The notes under the pieces are model-generated. The model was not told the origin of the DNA. It saw only the letters and a list, made by a program, of their open reading frames with translations, and made no database searches. Shown piece by piece: positions 37,082 through 46,787 of a stretch of DNA of 64,000 nt. Within the stretch, counting starts at the first letter, position 1, and every line of letters begins with the position of its first letter. This stretch comes from Rouxiella sp. WC2420 (GTDB lineage: Bacteria > Pseudomonadota > Gammaproteobacteria > Enterobacterales > Enterobacteriaceae), in assembly GCF_041200025.1 (NCBI RefSeq), contig NZ_CP165628.1:3224001-3288000 (forward strand), in the 5' to 3' direction. The translations under genes were made by a program, and so were the position numbers.

Positions 37082-37096
37082 GTGGGCTGTTATTCT
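37070..37096 (+). terminator. Hairpin after mnt-like gene A
   Basis: AGCCCAC-CTGA-GTGGGCT followed by a T-rich but broken tail (GTTATTCTGTT). The same hairpin occurs after the mnt-like gene of module B. Confidence 0.6.
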
Positions 37097-37108
37097 GTTG
37101 GTATAAAT

Positions 37109-37519
37109 TTACTTGGTGTTCACGGGAATTGTCATCGCAAGTTTATCCATCAAACTTATGAATTTAGATGCAGCCGAGATAGCCTCGCTGCCTTCACTTT
37201 CATTCATTTTCTCATGCAAGCGATAATCGGCTGCATGCCGCCTAAGTTTGACTTTGGTTAGCTGCAAGGACAGTTCCTCACAATTCGACTGGGGATAGTT
37301 ATGATCTCTTGGAAGGTTATGCTTTAAGTATTCAGCCATTCTTTCATGCGAGCCTTTCTTTTTAAGGCTGCTGTCCTTCCTGCACAACAACCCGTAGGTA
37401 TGCGCCGCATGGGTATACATTGCGTAATAGGCCCTGCTCACCGCATTTCTCACCCCTATCTCATTCTTTGTTGAGATGCCTTTAGCAAAATCTAAAAAAT
37501 CGTTCGGCTTAACTGGCAT
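37109..37519 (-). CDS. HEPN-fold protein, second gene of a coupled pair
   Basis: 136 residues from the ATG at 37519 (GGAGG 5-6 nt upstream; a TTG at 37531 lies in the Shine-Dalgarno). NAVSRAYYAMYTHAAHTYGL is the typical first helix of HEPN proteins (xxxRAYYAxxxxA), and LRRHAADYRLHEKMNESEGS then AISAASKFISLMDKLA match the end of the fold. An R-x4-H RNase motif is not obvious in canonical form, though many Arg/His are present. HEPN domains are often RNases or partners of nucleotidyltransferases in toxin-antitoxin and abortive infection systems. It overlaps the upstream gene by 11 nt. Confidence 0.75.
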   Translation of the reverse strand: MPVKPNDFLDFAKGISTKNEIGVRNAVSRAYYAMYTHAAHTYGLLCRKDSSLKKKGSHERMAEYLKHNLPRDHNYPQSNCEELSLQLTKVKLRRHAADYRLHEKMNESEGSEAISAASKFISLMDKLAMTIPVNTK

Positions 37520-38330
37520 GCGCACCTCCAAAGAAAATGACGGGAGTTACGTGCGTATAATCCAGCATAGAATCAATAATTAGGCGATCTAGTTTTTCAT
37601 CAAGCTCTCGGAATCGATCATGATAATCCTCATGCAGATAAAACGCATAGCAGTAGCAATCCTCGGAATCCTTCCACACCCTAGTATCGAAAACAGGCAA
37701 CCCTTCGTCCTCTGCGAGTTTTTGCACCAAGTTAGCAGCTAAATTCAAGCTTTCCCTTTCACTTTCAGAGGCTTCACCTAAAATAGAAAGCATCTTATTA
37801 GATTCATTAAACATTTTATTTATGTCCTCATCATCGCTCAGGATGCTTTCCGATTTTAGTTGCATCAGTTTGCTTTCGATGTCTTTGAGCATCCCAAACT
37901 CGCACCACCTGGCAGCGATATGGGATGCGTACTTAAGCAATTTAGGGCTATTTAGTTGCAGAGATTTCCTAAGGAAGATTAATTCTCTCCTGTATCTTTT
38001 GCTAACACCTAGCGAAGCTGCGGCATTACTAAGGACAAACACTTTATTTTCTTGCGGGCTCGCGGAAAAAGCCATATCAAAAAAAGTAACCGCTTGATAT
38101 TCATCATCTTTTATCAGGCTGGTGATGCCATACGCAACATACCTTTGATATTCAATTGGCAGCGTGGGTATTAGCTTTTCGAGCATCGCCACAGACACCG
38201 AGTCATCAGGATGGGCCAACTGTTCGAATAAAGGATCAATGATTTCGTCTGAACTTCTAAATGCTAGGTTAGGCATAGGGCTTGGACCGTTAGGAGAATA
38301 CCCAAATCTATCATGGAGACATAATTGCAA
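37509..38330 (-). CDS. Helical-repeat-like protein, first gene of the HEPN pair
   Basis: 273 residues from a TTG at 38330; an ATG at 38276 (MPNLAFRSSDEIIDP) is an alternative and neither has a good Shine-Dalgarno. The middle (about 45-190) looks like TPR-type helical hairpins (YGITSLIKDDEYQAVTFFDM, KVFVLSNAAASLGVSKRYRR). The C-terminus has a charged domain (DCYCYAFYLHEDYHDRFREL) and ends THVTPVIFFGGAHAS. Its end overlaps the HEPN gene by 11 nt, so they are likely made together. No family recognised. The pair is AT-richer than the phage structural genes. Confidence 0.65.
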   Translation of the reverse strand: MQLCLHDRFGYSPNGPSPMPNLAFRSSDEIIDPLFEQLAHPDDSVSVAMLEKLIPTLPIEYQRYVAYGITSLIKDDEYQAVTFFDMAFSASPQENKVFVLSNAAASLGVSKRYRRELIFLRKSLQLNSPKLLKYASHIAARWCEFGMLKDIESKLMQLKSESILSDDEDINKMFNESNKMLSILGEASESERESLNLAANLVQKLAEDEGLPVFDTRVWKDSEDCYCYAFYLHEDYHDRFRELDEKLDRLIIDSMLDYTHVTPVIFFGGAHAS

Positions 38331-38364
38331 TTAGATGTGAATTTAAACAGTTACACTGACGACT

Positions 38365-38392
38365 AACAAAGCCCACATAGTGGGCTTGGTTT
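38365..38392 (-). terminator. Hairpin between antirepressor B and the HEPN pair
   Basis: AAGCCCAC-ATA-GTGGGCTT; on the minus strand it is followed by a short T-rich tail (CTTTGTTAG). It would separate antirepressor B from the HEPN pair downstream. Confidence 0.5.
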
Positions 38393-38403
38393 GACGGGAT
38401 TAA

Positions 38404-39366
38404 TTACCGCATGATTGCTCTTTCAACTCGTTCAATTCTCTGGCGCATCACTTCAAGATGATGCTGCAAGGAAAGCAACTGGAAAAGAGCAGCTTCAACC
38501 TCATACCCCATTTGTTTCATCTCACCCAGCATGCGGCCAAGAGGGTTTGGGTAGTCTCCCCCTAGCTCAAGCAATTTTGCAGGGTATCGAGTTGGCGACG
38601 AAAGATCCTCGTTACCTATTATCCAGCGATACTTATCGTAATAGGACATTGGGTAAGATATTGGCAATGACATTTGCTTGCCCTGCTTGGCAAGATACTC
38701 GCCCTCCAAAGCAGTCAAATACTCTACCGCCTCCCCAATCTGGGTAGGTTGCAGTTGATGAATATGCTCTATCTCAAATTTCTTATGAACAAACTTCCAG
38801 ATATCAGGGTAAATTCTCCCCAGCCCTGTGGTGATCAGGCGTTCTGCGGTCTGGCGCAGCGGAGTTAGTTGCGTGGCCGAAGACTGGTGATTTTTCTTTA
38901 TGGCTATCGGCTTTTCATAAACACCGTGCTTACGAATAGCTGGCAGAACTTCAGCTGTTACCCACTTGCGGAATGCATGCGGAACGGAGCCTTTATTTAC
39001 AGCATCCCGGCAGCGAAGAACCAGAGTATACATGCCGGATTCTGAAACCAAGGAAATGCTCTGCATTCCGCTACCTGCCTGAGCGTCGGTTAAACCGACA
39101 GTCACCTTTTCCTCATCATCAAGCTTGTTTAGGGCATCGCGGTTGTTAGCAATGCCAATCGCATCACAAACATCTTTAGCCACAAACCAAGGCTCACCAT
39201 TTTTATCAATGACACGAATATCGCTATCGCCGAACTTAAAGATGGTGAAATCATTTTTAGCTTCTGCTACATTAGATCTTGACATATCAATTACCTTTGC
39301 TGGGTTGGTTGATTCAAAAACCTCAGTCGTTGGCGCGATTGGGGTTTTGTCATTTTTACTGCACAT
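38404..39366 (-). CDS. ant: Phage antirepressor (BRO-N plus C-terminal domain), immI module B
   Basis: About 320 residues from the ATG at 39366 (MCSKNDKTPIAPTT); a GTG at 39381 is also possible. BRO-N domain at about 40-150: FKFGDSDIRVIDKNGEPWFV, KDVCDAIGIANNRDALNKLD, VNKGSVPHAFRKWVTAEVLP. The C-terminal part with LITTGLGRIYPDIWKFVHKK resembles the ORF6C-type domain. It overlaps the arc-like gene by 11 nt, as in module A, but it is a different antirepressor type. Confidence 0.86.
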   Translation of the reverse strand: MCSKNDKTPIAPTTEVFESTNPAKVIDMSRSNVAEAKNDFTIFKFGDSDIRVIDKNGEPWFVAKDVCDAIGIANNRDALNKLDDEEKVTVGLTDAQAGSGMQSISLVSESGMYTLVLRCRDAVNKGSVPHAFRKWVTAEVLPAIRKHGVYEKPIAIKKNHQSSATQLTPLRQTAERLITTGLGRIYPDIWKFVHKKFEIEHIHQLQPTQIGEAVEYLTALEGEYLAKQGKQMSLPISYPMSYYDKYRWIIGNEDLSSPTRYPAKLLELGGDYPNPLGRMLGEMKQMGYEVEAALFQLLSLQHHLEVMRQRIERVERAIMR

Positions 39367-39529
39367 CACTTCGCTCTTCACGCAAACTCTTAGCTAGTCG
39401 CTGTACAATCGCAGAATTAATCGAAATTCCATCCATTTCAGCCATCCGGCGGATATCTTCTTTCATGCGTTCTGGAAGGCGAAGCTGAAAGCTGTCGTTC
39501 TTCCGTCCGGTATATAATACGTCTTGCAT
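39356..39529 (-). CDS. arc: Arc-like ribbon-helix-helix repressor, immI module B
   Basis: 57 residues: MQDVLYTGRKNDSFQLRLPE, MKEDIRRMAEMDGISINSAI and VQRLAKSLREERSDVQ. Same size and layout as the module A protein. It precedes antirepressor B and overlaps it by 11 nt. The ribbon strand (FQLRLPE versus FMLRLPL) differs at operator-contacting positions, consistent with different DNA specificity. Confidence 0.88.
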   Translation of the reverse strand: MQDVLYTGRKNDSFQLRLPERMKEDIRRMAEMDGISINSAIVQRLAKSLREERSDVQ

Positions 39530-39548
39530 TTTTGTTCCCCTTTCGTAA

Positions 39549-39611
39549 TAGCATCATTTTGATGCCTGACACCATTATGATGTCATTGTGGGTAATGTCA
39601 ATATGATGCTA
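39549..39611. promoter_or_regulatory. Operator region between arc-like and mnt-like genes, module B
   Basis: GCATCATTTTGATGC at 39551-39565 is an inverted repeat; TAGCATCA (39549-39556) recurs inverted as TGATGCTA at 39604-39611, and ATGATGTCAT lies between. The architecture (outer inverted pair with an inner palindrome) is as in module A but the sequence is unrelated. Confidence 0.75.
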
Positions 39612-39645
39612 TCGTGATTTTAGAAAATAATTATGGTTCTAAAGA

Positions 39646-40005
39646 ATGACTAAAAAAGAAGATTCAACATTAATTGAAAGGTTCACTGTCAGATTCCCTG
39701 ACGGGATGCGCGAAGCCGTTGCGGAACGCGCTAAGAAAAATGGCAGATCAATGAACTCTGAGATTATCGAGGCACTAGCCAGTCATATTTTTGTTTCTAG
39801 CATGGATGGGACTGCTGCTGACGAAATCGCTAACTTAATGAAATCAGATAGCATGTACTCCACTGATGATGATTTGAAAGAAGAGGTGGAGTCAGTTCTT
39901 CTTAGTGCGGCTGAAGCCGTAACTATTCGCATAGAGAAAGAAAATGCACAATTAAAGCAGATAATTGAATTAATTAGAGAATTAAAAGTAAAAAAGCCCA
40001 CCTGA
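39646..40005 (+). CDS. mnt: Mnt-like ribbon-helix-helix repressor, immI module B
   Basis: 119 residues. FTVRFPDGMREAVAERAKKN followed by GRSMNSEIIEALASH matches the Mnt core. The C-terminal helix is coiled-coil-like (RIEKENAQLKQIIELIRELK). The protein has the same length as the module A homologue but diverges after the DNA-binding domain. Confidence 0.88.
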   Translation: MTKKEDSTLIERFTVRFPDGMREAVAERAKKNGRSMNSEIIEALASHIFVSSMDGTAADEIANLMKSDSMYSTDDDLKEEVESVLLSAAEAVTIRIEKENAQLKQIIELIRELKVKKPT

Positions 40006-40013
40006 GTGGGCTA
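39993..40013 (+). terminator. Hairpin after mnt-like gene B
   Basis: AGCCCAC-CTGA-GTGGGCT at 39995-40012, with AAA before it and no strong T-run after; it contains the end of the gene. Same stem-loop as after mnt-like A. Confidence 0.5.
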
Positions 40014-40056
40014 CTGATGATAGAAGTCGCTTAGGCATTTATAGTAAGGGATATCA

Positions 40057-40593
40057 ATGGTAAGACAGGACCTTTTGCAAGCTGTAGTCACTCTGACTGG
40101 ACTGACTCTCGAAGCTTCTGAAAAGATAACTGACGATTTAATCGCCTTTAATCCTAAAAGTAAAAACACGAAACTCACAAAGATGGACGAGTTCTTCAAC
40201 TCGGCTGATAATCGCGGTTTTAATGCCTACGCTTTCCATAAAAATCTACAAGATTATTATAGGATCGATAAAAAGCAGGCATCCATTATCGCCAATTCGT
40301 TTAGGGCAAGAGCAGCATCCATTAGGTCTTTACTAATCGCTAAGAGTGCCAATGCATCTCTCTGTCAGTGGACTTTTAGATCGACCTGCATCTCCGTCAA
40401 CCGCACAGCGCACCAGGCTGTGAATGGTCGTCAGTTTGAAATCTCAGAAGGCATCATTTTCGATTACGGAAAATCTTTCCCGGGCATTGAATTTGGTTGC
40501 AACTGCGATATGACGATGATAATCCCCGAATTAACGAAAGAGAATAAACCGCTTATTTCACGAATGTTTGATAAATTTTTCGGCAAGAAATAG
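40057..40593 (+). CDS. Stand-alone protein with Mu-F-like (phage head morphogenesis) C-terminal domain
   Basis: 178 residues; GGGATATCA precedes the ATG. The N-terminal half is helical (LHKNLQDYYRIDKKQASIIA region) and the C-terminal part (about 105-165: CQWTFRSTCISVNRTAHQAV, GRQFEISEG, SFPGIEFGCNCDMTMIIPE) resembles the C-terminus of phage minor head proteins, where H, N-G and C-x-C are conserved. The real minor head gene of this phage is at 54699-55475. This copy is on the opposite strand next to repressor genes, so it is not part of the head operon. Role unknown. Confidence 0.65.
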   Translation: MVRQDLLQAVVTLTGLTLEASEKITDDLIAFNPKSKNTKLTKMDEFFNSADNRGFNAYAFHKNLQDYYRIDKKQASIIANSFRARAASIRSLLIAKSANASLCQWTFRSTCISVNRTAHQAVNGRQFEISEGIIFDYGKSFPGIEFGCNCDMTMIIPELTKENKPLISRMFDKFFGKK

Positions 40594-40603
40594 CAGAGTT
40601 TTT

Positions 40604-41002
40604 TCAGAACTTCGGCAGTATCCCCTGCTTAACCAAGCGCGTGTAGCTTGGTATGTACTTCACTGGCTCTTCCATACAATTTTGAGCCATTGACCGCTCA
40701 ATGTAGGTTTGTGAGTCCATATCCATCTTTTTCACTGCGGCCAACTTGGATGCTATATCGCGGTTGTGGCTGTAGTAGTTAATGACCCGATCTACCTCTG
40801 CCTTTGTCATATCCAGTGAATCACCAAAGCCATAGGCGTCATCTTTAGCTCCGGGATATCCCATTGCCGCCTCGGCTGAGTAGGCAGAGAGCTCTACAGC
40901 TTTGAAGCAGTAAGTTCGAAGGTTATGATCCAGTTGGTTTTCGCTTAATGCCTGAAATGAAGCGAGGGCGATTGGGATAGCGGTTATAAAAGCAATTTTC
41001 AC
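40604..41002 (-). CDS. Secreted small protein, unknown
   Basis: 132 residues with a signal peptide (IAFITAIPIALASFQALS, cleavage near ALS-EN). The mature part has two Cys (CFKA, NCME) and is otherwise helical. No family recognised. It lies convergently 10 bp from the plus-strand Mu-F-like gene, at the right edge of the accessory block; a periplasmic moron (for example superinfection exclusion) is one possibility. Confidence 0.6.
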   Translation of the reverse strand: MKIAFITAIPIALASFQALSENQLDHNLRTYCFKAVELSAYSAEAAMGYPGAKDDAYGFGDSLDMTKAEVDRVINYYSHNRDIASKLAAVKKMDMDSQTYIERSMAQNCMEEPVKYIPSYTRLVKQGILPKF

Positions 41003-41067
41003 AGCGTCACTCCCTGAATGGTTATCTACTGGAAATCATACAATTCAGTAAGAGCAATTAATAGCAA

Positions 41068-41200
41068 TTACGGGGAAAGTGGTGAGGTACTGCTATCACC
41101 TTGCTCAACACCGCCATGAACATGGCCGTCAACTATGGATCCATCAACAAGCTGAAGACGCCCATCGGAAAGAATTTTTAGACCGTTTATATTAACCGCC
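41068..41200 (-). pseudogene. Baseplate spike (gp138-like), C-terminal remnant after IS insertion
   Basis: An open stretch from the IS left end to the TAA at 41070-41068 reads AVNINGLKILSDGRLQLVDG then SIVDGHVHGGVEQGD...PLSP. The His-rich HVHGGV motif is the metal-binding tip of contractile-tail spikes. It is too short to be a gene by itself and belongs with the fragment at 42450-42692. Confidence 0.75.
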
Positions 41201-41272
41201 TGAAGTGGTTTACTGAATTTGGCCACCTGAACAGAGGTGATATGCTCACCTCAGAACAACACAGGTGCTCCA

Positions 41273-42441
<1,169 letters not shown>

Positions 42442-42449
42442 CCACTACA

Positions 42450-42692
42450 CTTCCCTGATTGGGTTTGAAGGTAAGGAATGTTACATATAAGCCCATTTTC
42501 AATTTTCTTTTTATCTGCGGTCATTCCATAAACTAGTTTTTTTACATCTACTGTCTTGGCGTCCTCATCTACAGCTTCAACAGTGACAATGTTGATAAAT
42601 GAATGGCTGCTTAAAAAAATCTTCATAGCAAAATCATTGGCGTTTGAATCGCATGAAATATCCTGCGCGGTGAAATTTACGGGGTTACTCAT
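42450..42692 (-). pseudogene. Baseplate spike (gp138-like), N-terminal part
   Basis: 81 phage residues from the ATG at 42692 (4-nt overlap with the hub gene), with VTVEAVDEDAKTVDVKKLVY and ending ICNIPYLQTQSGK before the IS right end. This is the N-terminal OB-like domain of gp138-type spikes. In the family about 70-100 more residues separate this from the C-terminal beta-helix/His tip, and they are absent here. Confidence 0.8.
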
Positions 42693-43549
42693 GCGTTATT
42701 TCCTTGGAATGCGATTTTTGGGCCAGCTACGACCATGGTAAACCAGGGGCCACCTTCCACCCAGGTGGATAGGTAATGTGTAGTCCCTTGCTTAATGATG
42801 TAATCGCCGGATGCGTCAGGAAGATCCGTTTTTAACTCAACCTCACGCCCGTAAATTAATTCGCTGCTAAACATGGTCGTGAAATTTATCCCTTGCATTG
42901 CAAAGTAAGGATATCCGATTAGTCCAGACTCTGGAGAAACAAACAATTTTGTCGTGTCTCTAGCCCCATCTTCAGGCCAAATTGTTATCGAGCCTTGCCT
43001 CATATCAAGCTCTATACCGTTATTTTTAGCTATAGCGTTTATCTGGTCTACAGCGCTTCCGTTGTAATGCGGGCTGTCTTCAACAGTTGTGACTCCATTA
43101 TTTGAAAAACTGTAGCCCATCAACTTTGCCAACGCGGCAATCATGTCAGCGACATTGGCAGGACCCTTTTTAAAGGTGGGAGCACACACAACACTTTGCT
43201 CATAACCTGTAGCACGCGCGTCAAGTATAAGCGGCGCATCGGGCATTTGGTTGAAGTCTGAATAGGCCGCCACGATTGTCCCCAGAAAAAGCACCTGGTC
43301 GTTAACCGTCACTTTCATCAGGTTCTGAGCAATACCCAGGCCCAACTGGCCCTTATACGAGAGCTTTGCCATATACTCCAGGCTGAGCCCATATATCTTC
43401 AGGTTCAGTTGGTTCCCCGCTGAGCTGCCGTATGCTCCGAGCGTCAACTCTGATTTGCAGTTGCTGATCGTCAGGGTGTTACTTGAATCATCAAACGTTC
43501 CCTGAGCAAGCGTGAACTCGTAGGTTATATCGCGTTTCTGGTACGTCAT
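42689..43549 (-). CDS. Baseplate hub protein
   Basis: 286 residues. [37 protein letters not shown] and [20 protein letters not shown] are typical of the gpD/gp27-like hub proteins of ZF40-type phages. It lies between the small plug protein and the spike with 4-nt overlaps on both sides. Confidence 0.85.
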   Translation of the reverse strand: MTYQKRDITYEFTLAQGTFDDSSNTLTISNCKSELTLGAYGSSAGNQLNLKIYGLSLEYMAKLSYKGQLGLGIAQNLMKVTVNDQVLFLGTIVAAYSDFNQMPDAPLILDARATGYEQSVVCAPTFKKGPANVADMIAALAKLMGYSFSNNGVTTVEDSPHYNGSAVDQINAIAKNNGIELDMRQGSITIWPEDGARDTTKLFVSPESGLIGYPYFAMQGINFTTMFSSELIYGREVELKTDLPDASGDYIIKQGTTHYLSTWVEGGPWFTMVVAGPKIAFQGNNA

Positions 43550-43857
43550 TCAGCGGACGCCTTCTCTTCATCAGTCATGTAGAAAAGCTTGAAGCGTGTG
43601 CCCAAGCCCATCCAATCTGGGTCGTCGGAACCTTCCATGTCTGCGAAGAACAGATCGCCTGAGAAGCCGAGATAAGGATATCTGACCATCCAGTTACAGT
43701 TCAGGCAGATGACCCCCTGAAAAACAGGGTTCTCGTTCAGATACAAATCCATGAACAGGCCGGTTGAGCGCTGAGCCAGGTCGATGCGGCAACTTTGCCC
43801 ATTTATCACCGCGGTGAGTGACTGGCCCTTAATGGGTGAAAGTGTAATTTCAATCAT
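43546..43857 (-). CDS. Baseplate plug-like protein
   Basis: 103 residues: [20 protein letters not shown] and [20 protein letters not shown]. These match small plug proteins (DUF6983-like) encoded between tape-measure-proximal genes and the hub in this phage type. It overlaps the preceding gene by 1 nt and the hub by 4 nt. Confidence 0.78.
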   Translation of the reverse strand: MIEITLSPIKGQSLTAVINGQSCRIDLAQRSTGLFMDLYLNENPVFQGVICLNCNWMVRYPYLGFSGDLFFADMEGSDDPDWMGLGTRFKLFYMTDEEKASAE

Positions 43858-44687
43858 TATGTAATGACCTTAGCGAGAGTGGTGATGCCGTCTTTAAGTT
43901 GCATTGAGGCGCTGTCAGTGGCCTTCGTATAGGCCGTATTGACTGTATCCACCGCGCTTTGCAACCCGTTCTCCACATAGGTTGCTGTGGTGGAAAGGGA
44001 TGATGAAAGAGAGGTTGTTCCGCTATTCCATGCGGCCTTAACAGAGTCCAGCGTTACAGCTTTGCTGGCCGCCTGTCCGGGTACCTTCTTCAGCGTGCCA
44101 GGACCATTTTGGTTTTTATCTGTGATAGCACCTTGCTGGTCACTACTTAGCGTCACTTCTGCCTCTGTTAATACAGCCTGAAAACTTGCCTCGACCGTAA
44201 GCATGGTGACACCACTCTTTGCATCCACCTTGAAATCGTAACGCTCGAGGTCATAACCGGTATAAACGGTATCTGGCGTCTCAATGTCGTAAGTATTCGC
44301 ACTGGCGATCATGTCATCCAGAGTTGCGATGAGGTTAGTTCTGCTGAGTAACGATAAGTTGGTAACGTTAGGAATAGCTCCAGAAAACCCCGTAAGCCCC
44401 TCAAGGGTGAATACCGCTCTGACGCCTGGTGGACGCTTAACTTTGTTATAGGAACTATAACTTCCCTGCTCGATTGGCGAATTTACAATCGACGCGTCGG
44501 CCACCTTCTCAACAGAAATCCATGAGGTTGGGCTAAAGACCTTCGACCCAACAATACTCGTTGAATCTTTTTGGACTGTCGCATAGTAAATCCCATACCC
44601 AGGGGCCAGCGTGCTATTGACAATAGAGAGGATGCTGCCACTTTTCACCGCGCTGAGCAGCGTTGTTTCGTTCAGTGAAAACGCCAT
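43857..44687 (-). CDS. Baseplate/tail-end protein following tape measure
   Basis: 276 residues, the first gene after the tape measure. The middle ([40 protein letters not shown]) fits the family found at this site in ZF40-like phages; the C-terminal 100 residues are Ala/Ser/Thr-rich and helical. Likely part of the tail end that meets the baseplate; exact role unknown. Confidence 0.72.
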   Translation of the reverse strand: MAFSLNETTLLSAVKSGSILSIVNSTLAPGYGIYYATVQKDSTSIVGSKVFSPTSWISVEKVADASIVNSPIEQGSYSSYNKVKRPPGVRAVFTLEGLTGFSGAIPNVTNLSLLSRTNLIATLDDMIASANTYDIETPDTVYTGYDLERYDFKVDAKSGVTMLTVEASFQAVLTEAEVTLSSDQQGAITDKNQNGPGTLKKVPGQAASKAVTLDSVKAAWNSGTTSLSSSLSTTATYVENGLQSAVDTVNTAYTKATDSASMQLKDGITTLAKVIT

Positions 44688-44690
44688 GCT

Positions 44691-46787
44691 TTAACCCTGC
44701 CCTGTTGTTTTGGTAAGAACGATAGTTTGGCGATTCACCGCGCCGCGAAGGTCAGTAGCTAATTCAGGAACCGTTTTGGCATTGCTCTGAACATCAACCC
44801 GATTAATGCTGATGTATTGCGATGACGACTCACTACTCGTGGTATACGTGTGGTTGCTGTGATAATTCGCCGCAGCTGCCGCACCTGTCGTTACCCCAGC
44901 AAGAACTTTAGGAGCACGCTCAGCATCATCTTTCGGCCTATTTAAGAACCTCAATCCAGACAGAACTTTTGGCACATAATTGCGGGTTTCTTCGGGTGCA
45001 TTATCCAGCCCTTTACGCTGTACGTTGCCTAGCCCCCAATTGTATGCTGCTAGCGCCTCATTAAGATTTCCATGTGTTGCCTTGAGTAATTGAGCCAGAT
45101 ATTTAGCCGCAGCCTCTGCTGACTTTTTCGGGTCGAAAACGTCATTGCCCTGTAGCCCCATATCTTTTGCGGTGCCATCCATGAACTGAAACAACCCTTT
45201 GGCACCTGCACCGGAAACAGCGAACTGATTCCCCCCAGACTCGGTTGTGGCAACGCTGTTCAACAATCCGGTTGGAAGGCTGTACTTGGCCTCGAGAGCA
45301 CCGAACTGTGAGCTCATCCATTGCAGCAGGCTGGAACCCGCCCCTGAGACTTTGCTTGATTGCGCTCTTTGCGGAACTTCGCCACTACCTGCCAGCCCAC
45401 CAGAGGGAAATAACCCATCATTTCCTGCATGCGGTATCAACCAAGCAGGAAACTTCCCACTGCCTACAGTAGGCGGTGTGTCAGACAAATCAGGATCGGT
45501 GGCATTTCTGGCTGCCCAGTCGCCGCTAAAGAAGTCTTTTGCTTGCTGCATAACCGCTTCAAAAGAACCGCTATCGGCCGTTGGCAGTTGAATGCCAGTA
45601 TGCCGCTGTAGCCATGATCTAAAATCCTCTCCAGCAGCCCCAACAGAATCCGTGCCTGGAAGGTCATTTAATGTTTTAGCAACTGGGTTATTTTTTAGCT
45701 CTGGGTGAGCATCTTCATACGGCTTAACAACTAGCGCCTGAAGAGCGAGAAGTGCTGCAATCAACCCTGCAGGCCCCAGTAATGAAGAACTCAAACCTGT
45801 GAAAAGTGACAGAAGCTTACCGCCTACTGCTGCACCTACAAGAATTTCAATAGCGGTTTTCCAGCCACCAACGCTATCAGCACCCTGATTGGCAAATTTG
45901 ACTACTTCGCTAAAAGCATCGCCTATCTGCTTAATGGCATCATGGATTTCTTTTGGGTGAGTGTTAATCCAGTTGCTGAATTGGATGAGAGCATTGTTGA
46001 ACTGGTCGATGTATGGGATTAACGCTGCAAAAAGTAAGTCGCGGGTTTTTTCAAGGTTCTGCTGAACGATAGTCCACTGGACATTAAACTTTCTGGCAGC
46101 CTCTGCGCCGGAATCCGTATACCCCGAAGAAGCGGTAAATTTATCAACATTACCAACAAACTCTCCCTTCCCTGTTCCGGCACGATCTCTTTGTAAGATT
46201 GCATCATCGATGCCGAATTGCTGGGCATAAACCCTGGCTTTATCCGACGGCAACTTACGTAAGGCCTCCATGACCTTCCGCATAATCTGGTCTGGCGTTT
46301 CATGCAGAACGTCAAACTTGATACCGGTCATGCTATTTAACTGGCCGAGCGAGTTAATCAGCGGCCCGCTCCAATCGCCATTACGGGCAGACTGCATGGT
46401 TTTCTGCATCGCCATCAGCGCCGAAGTAATGCTTTCTGCGCTTGATCCTGCAGCAATAGCGGACTTGCTCCAGCCGTCTAATTCCTTGCCGGACATGTCT
46501 AATGCTTTGGACTGAATGGAAAGTTGCTGAAGGCTATTAGCAGTACCGGTAACTAAATTCTTAAGACCACCCAAAGTCAGCGTTACACCGGCAAGAGCCA
46601 GTACTTCAGTTCGGATTGAGCCAAAGAAAGACGCCGCACGCTTACCGGCTGCCTCCATATCCTTGGCTGTCTTATCAGCATCTTTTCCAGTTTTCTTCAG
46701 GTCTTCAGATACTTTTTTCTGACCCGAATTGAAGCTCGATGCGTCAATGCCCAGCGTGATAATCAGAGCGTCAATAATGTTAGCCAT
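44691..46787 (-). CDS. Tail tape measure protein with lytic transglycosylase domain
   Basis: 698 residues from ATG 46787 (AAGGA 9 nt upstream; a GTG at 46793 is closer to the Shine-Dalgarno but less likely). Coiled-coil N-terminus (about 20-60), hydrophobic segments in the middle (LVGAAVGGKLLSLFTGLSSS, LLGPAGLIAALLALQALVV) and an SLT domain at about 500-620 (YSLPTGLLNSVATTESGGNQ, GAKGLFQFMDGTAKDMG, NEALAAYNWGLGNV) with the catalytic Glu in TTESGG. It sets tail length and helps pierce peptidoglycan. Short for a tape measure, implying a fairly short tail. Confidence 0.92.
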   Translation of the reverse strand: MANIIDALIITLGIDASSFNSGQKKVSEDLKKTGKDADKTAKDMEAAGKRAASFFGSIRTEVLALAGVTLTLGGLKNLVTGTANSLQQLSIQSKALDMSGKELDGWSKSAIAAGSSAESITSALMAMQKTMQSARNGDWSGPLINSLGQLNSMTGIKFDVLHETPDQIMRKVMEALRKLPSDKARVYAQQFGIDDAILQRDRAGTGKGEFVGNVDKFTASSGYTDSGAEAARKFNVQWTIVQQNLEKTRDLLFAALIPYIDQFNNALIQFSNWINTHPKEIHDAIKQIGDAFSEVVKFANQGADSVGGWKTAIEILVGAAVGGKLLSLFTGLSSSLLGPAGLIAALLALQALVVKPYEDAHPELKNNPVAKTLNDLPGTDSVGAAGEDFRSWLQRHTGIQLPTADSGSFEAVMQQAKDFFSGDWAARNATDPDLSDTPPTVGSGKFPAWLIPHAGNDGLFPSGGLAGSGEVPQRAQSSKVSGAGSSLLQWMSSQFGALEAKYSLPTGLLNSVATTESGGNQFAVSGAGAKGLFQFMDGTAKDMGLQGNDVFDPKKSAEAAAKYLAQLLKATHGNLNEALAAYNWGLGNVQRKGLDNAPEETRNYVPKVLSGLRFLNRPKDDAERAPKVLAGVTTGAAAAANYHSNHTYTTSSESSSQYISINRVDVQSNAKTVPELATDLRGAVNRQTIVLTKTTGQG

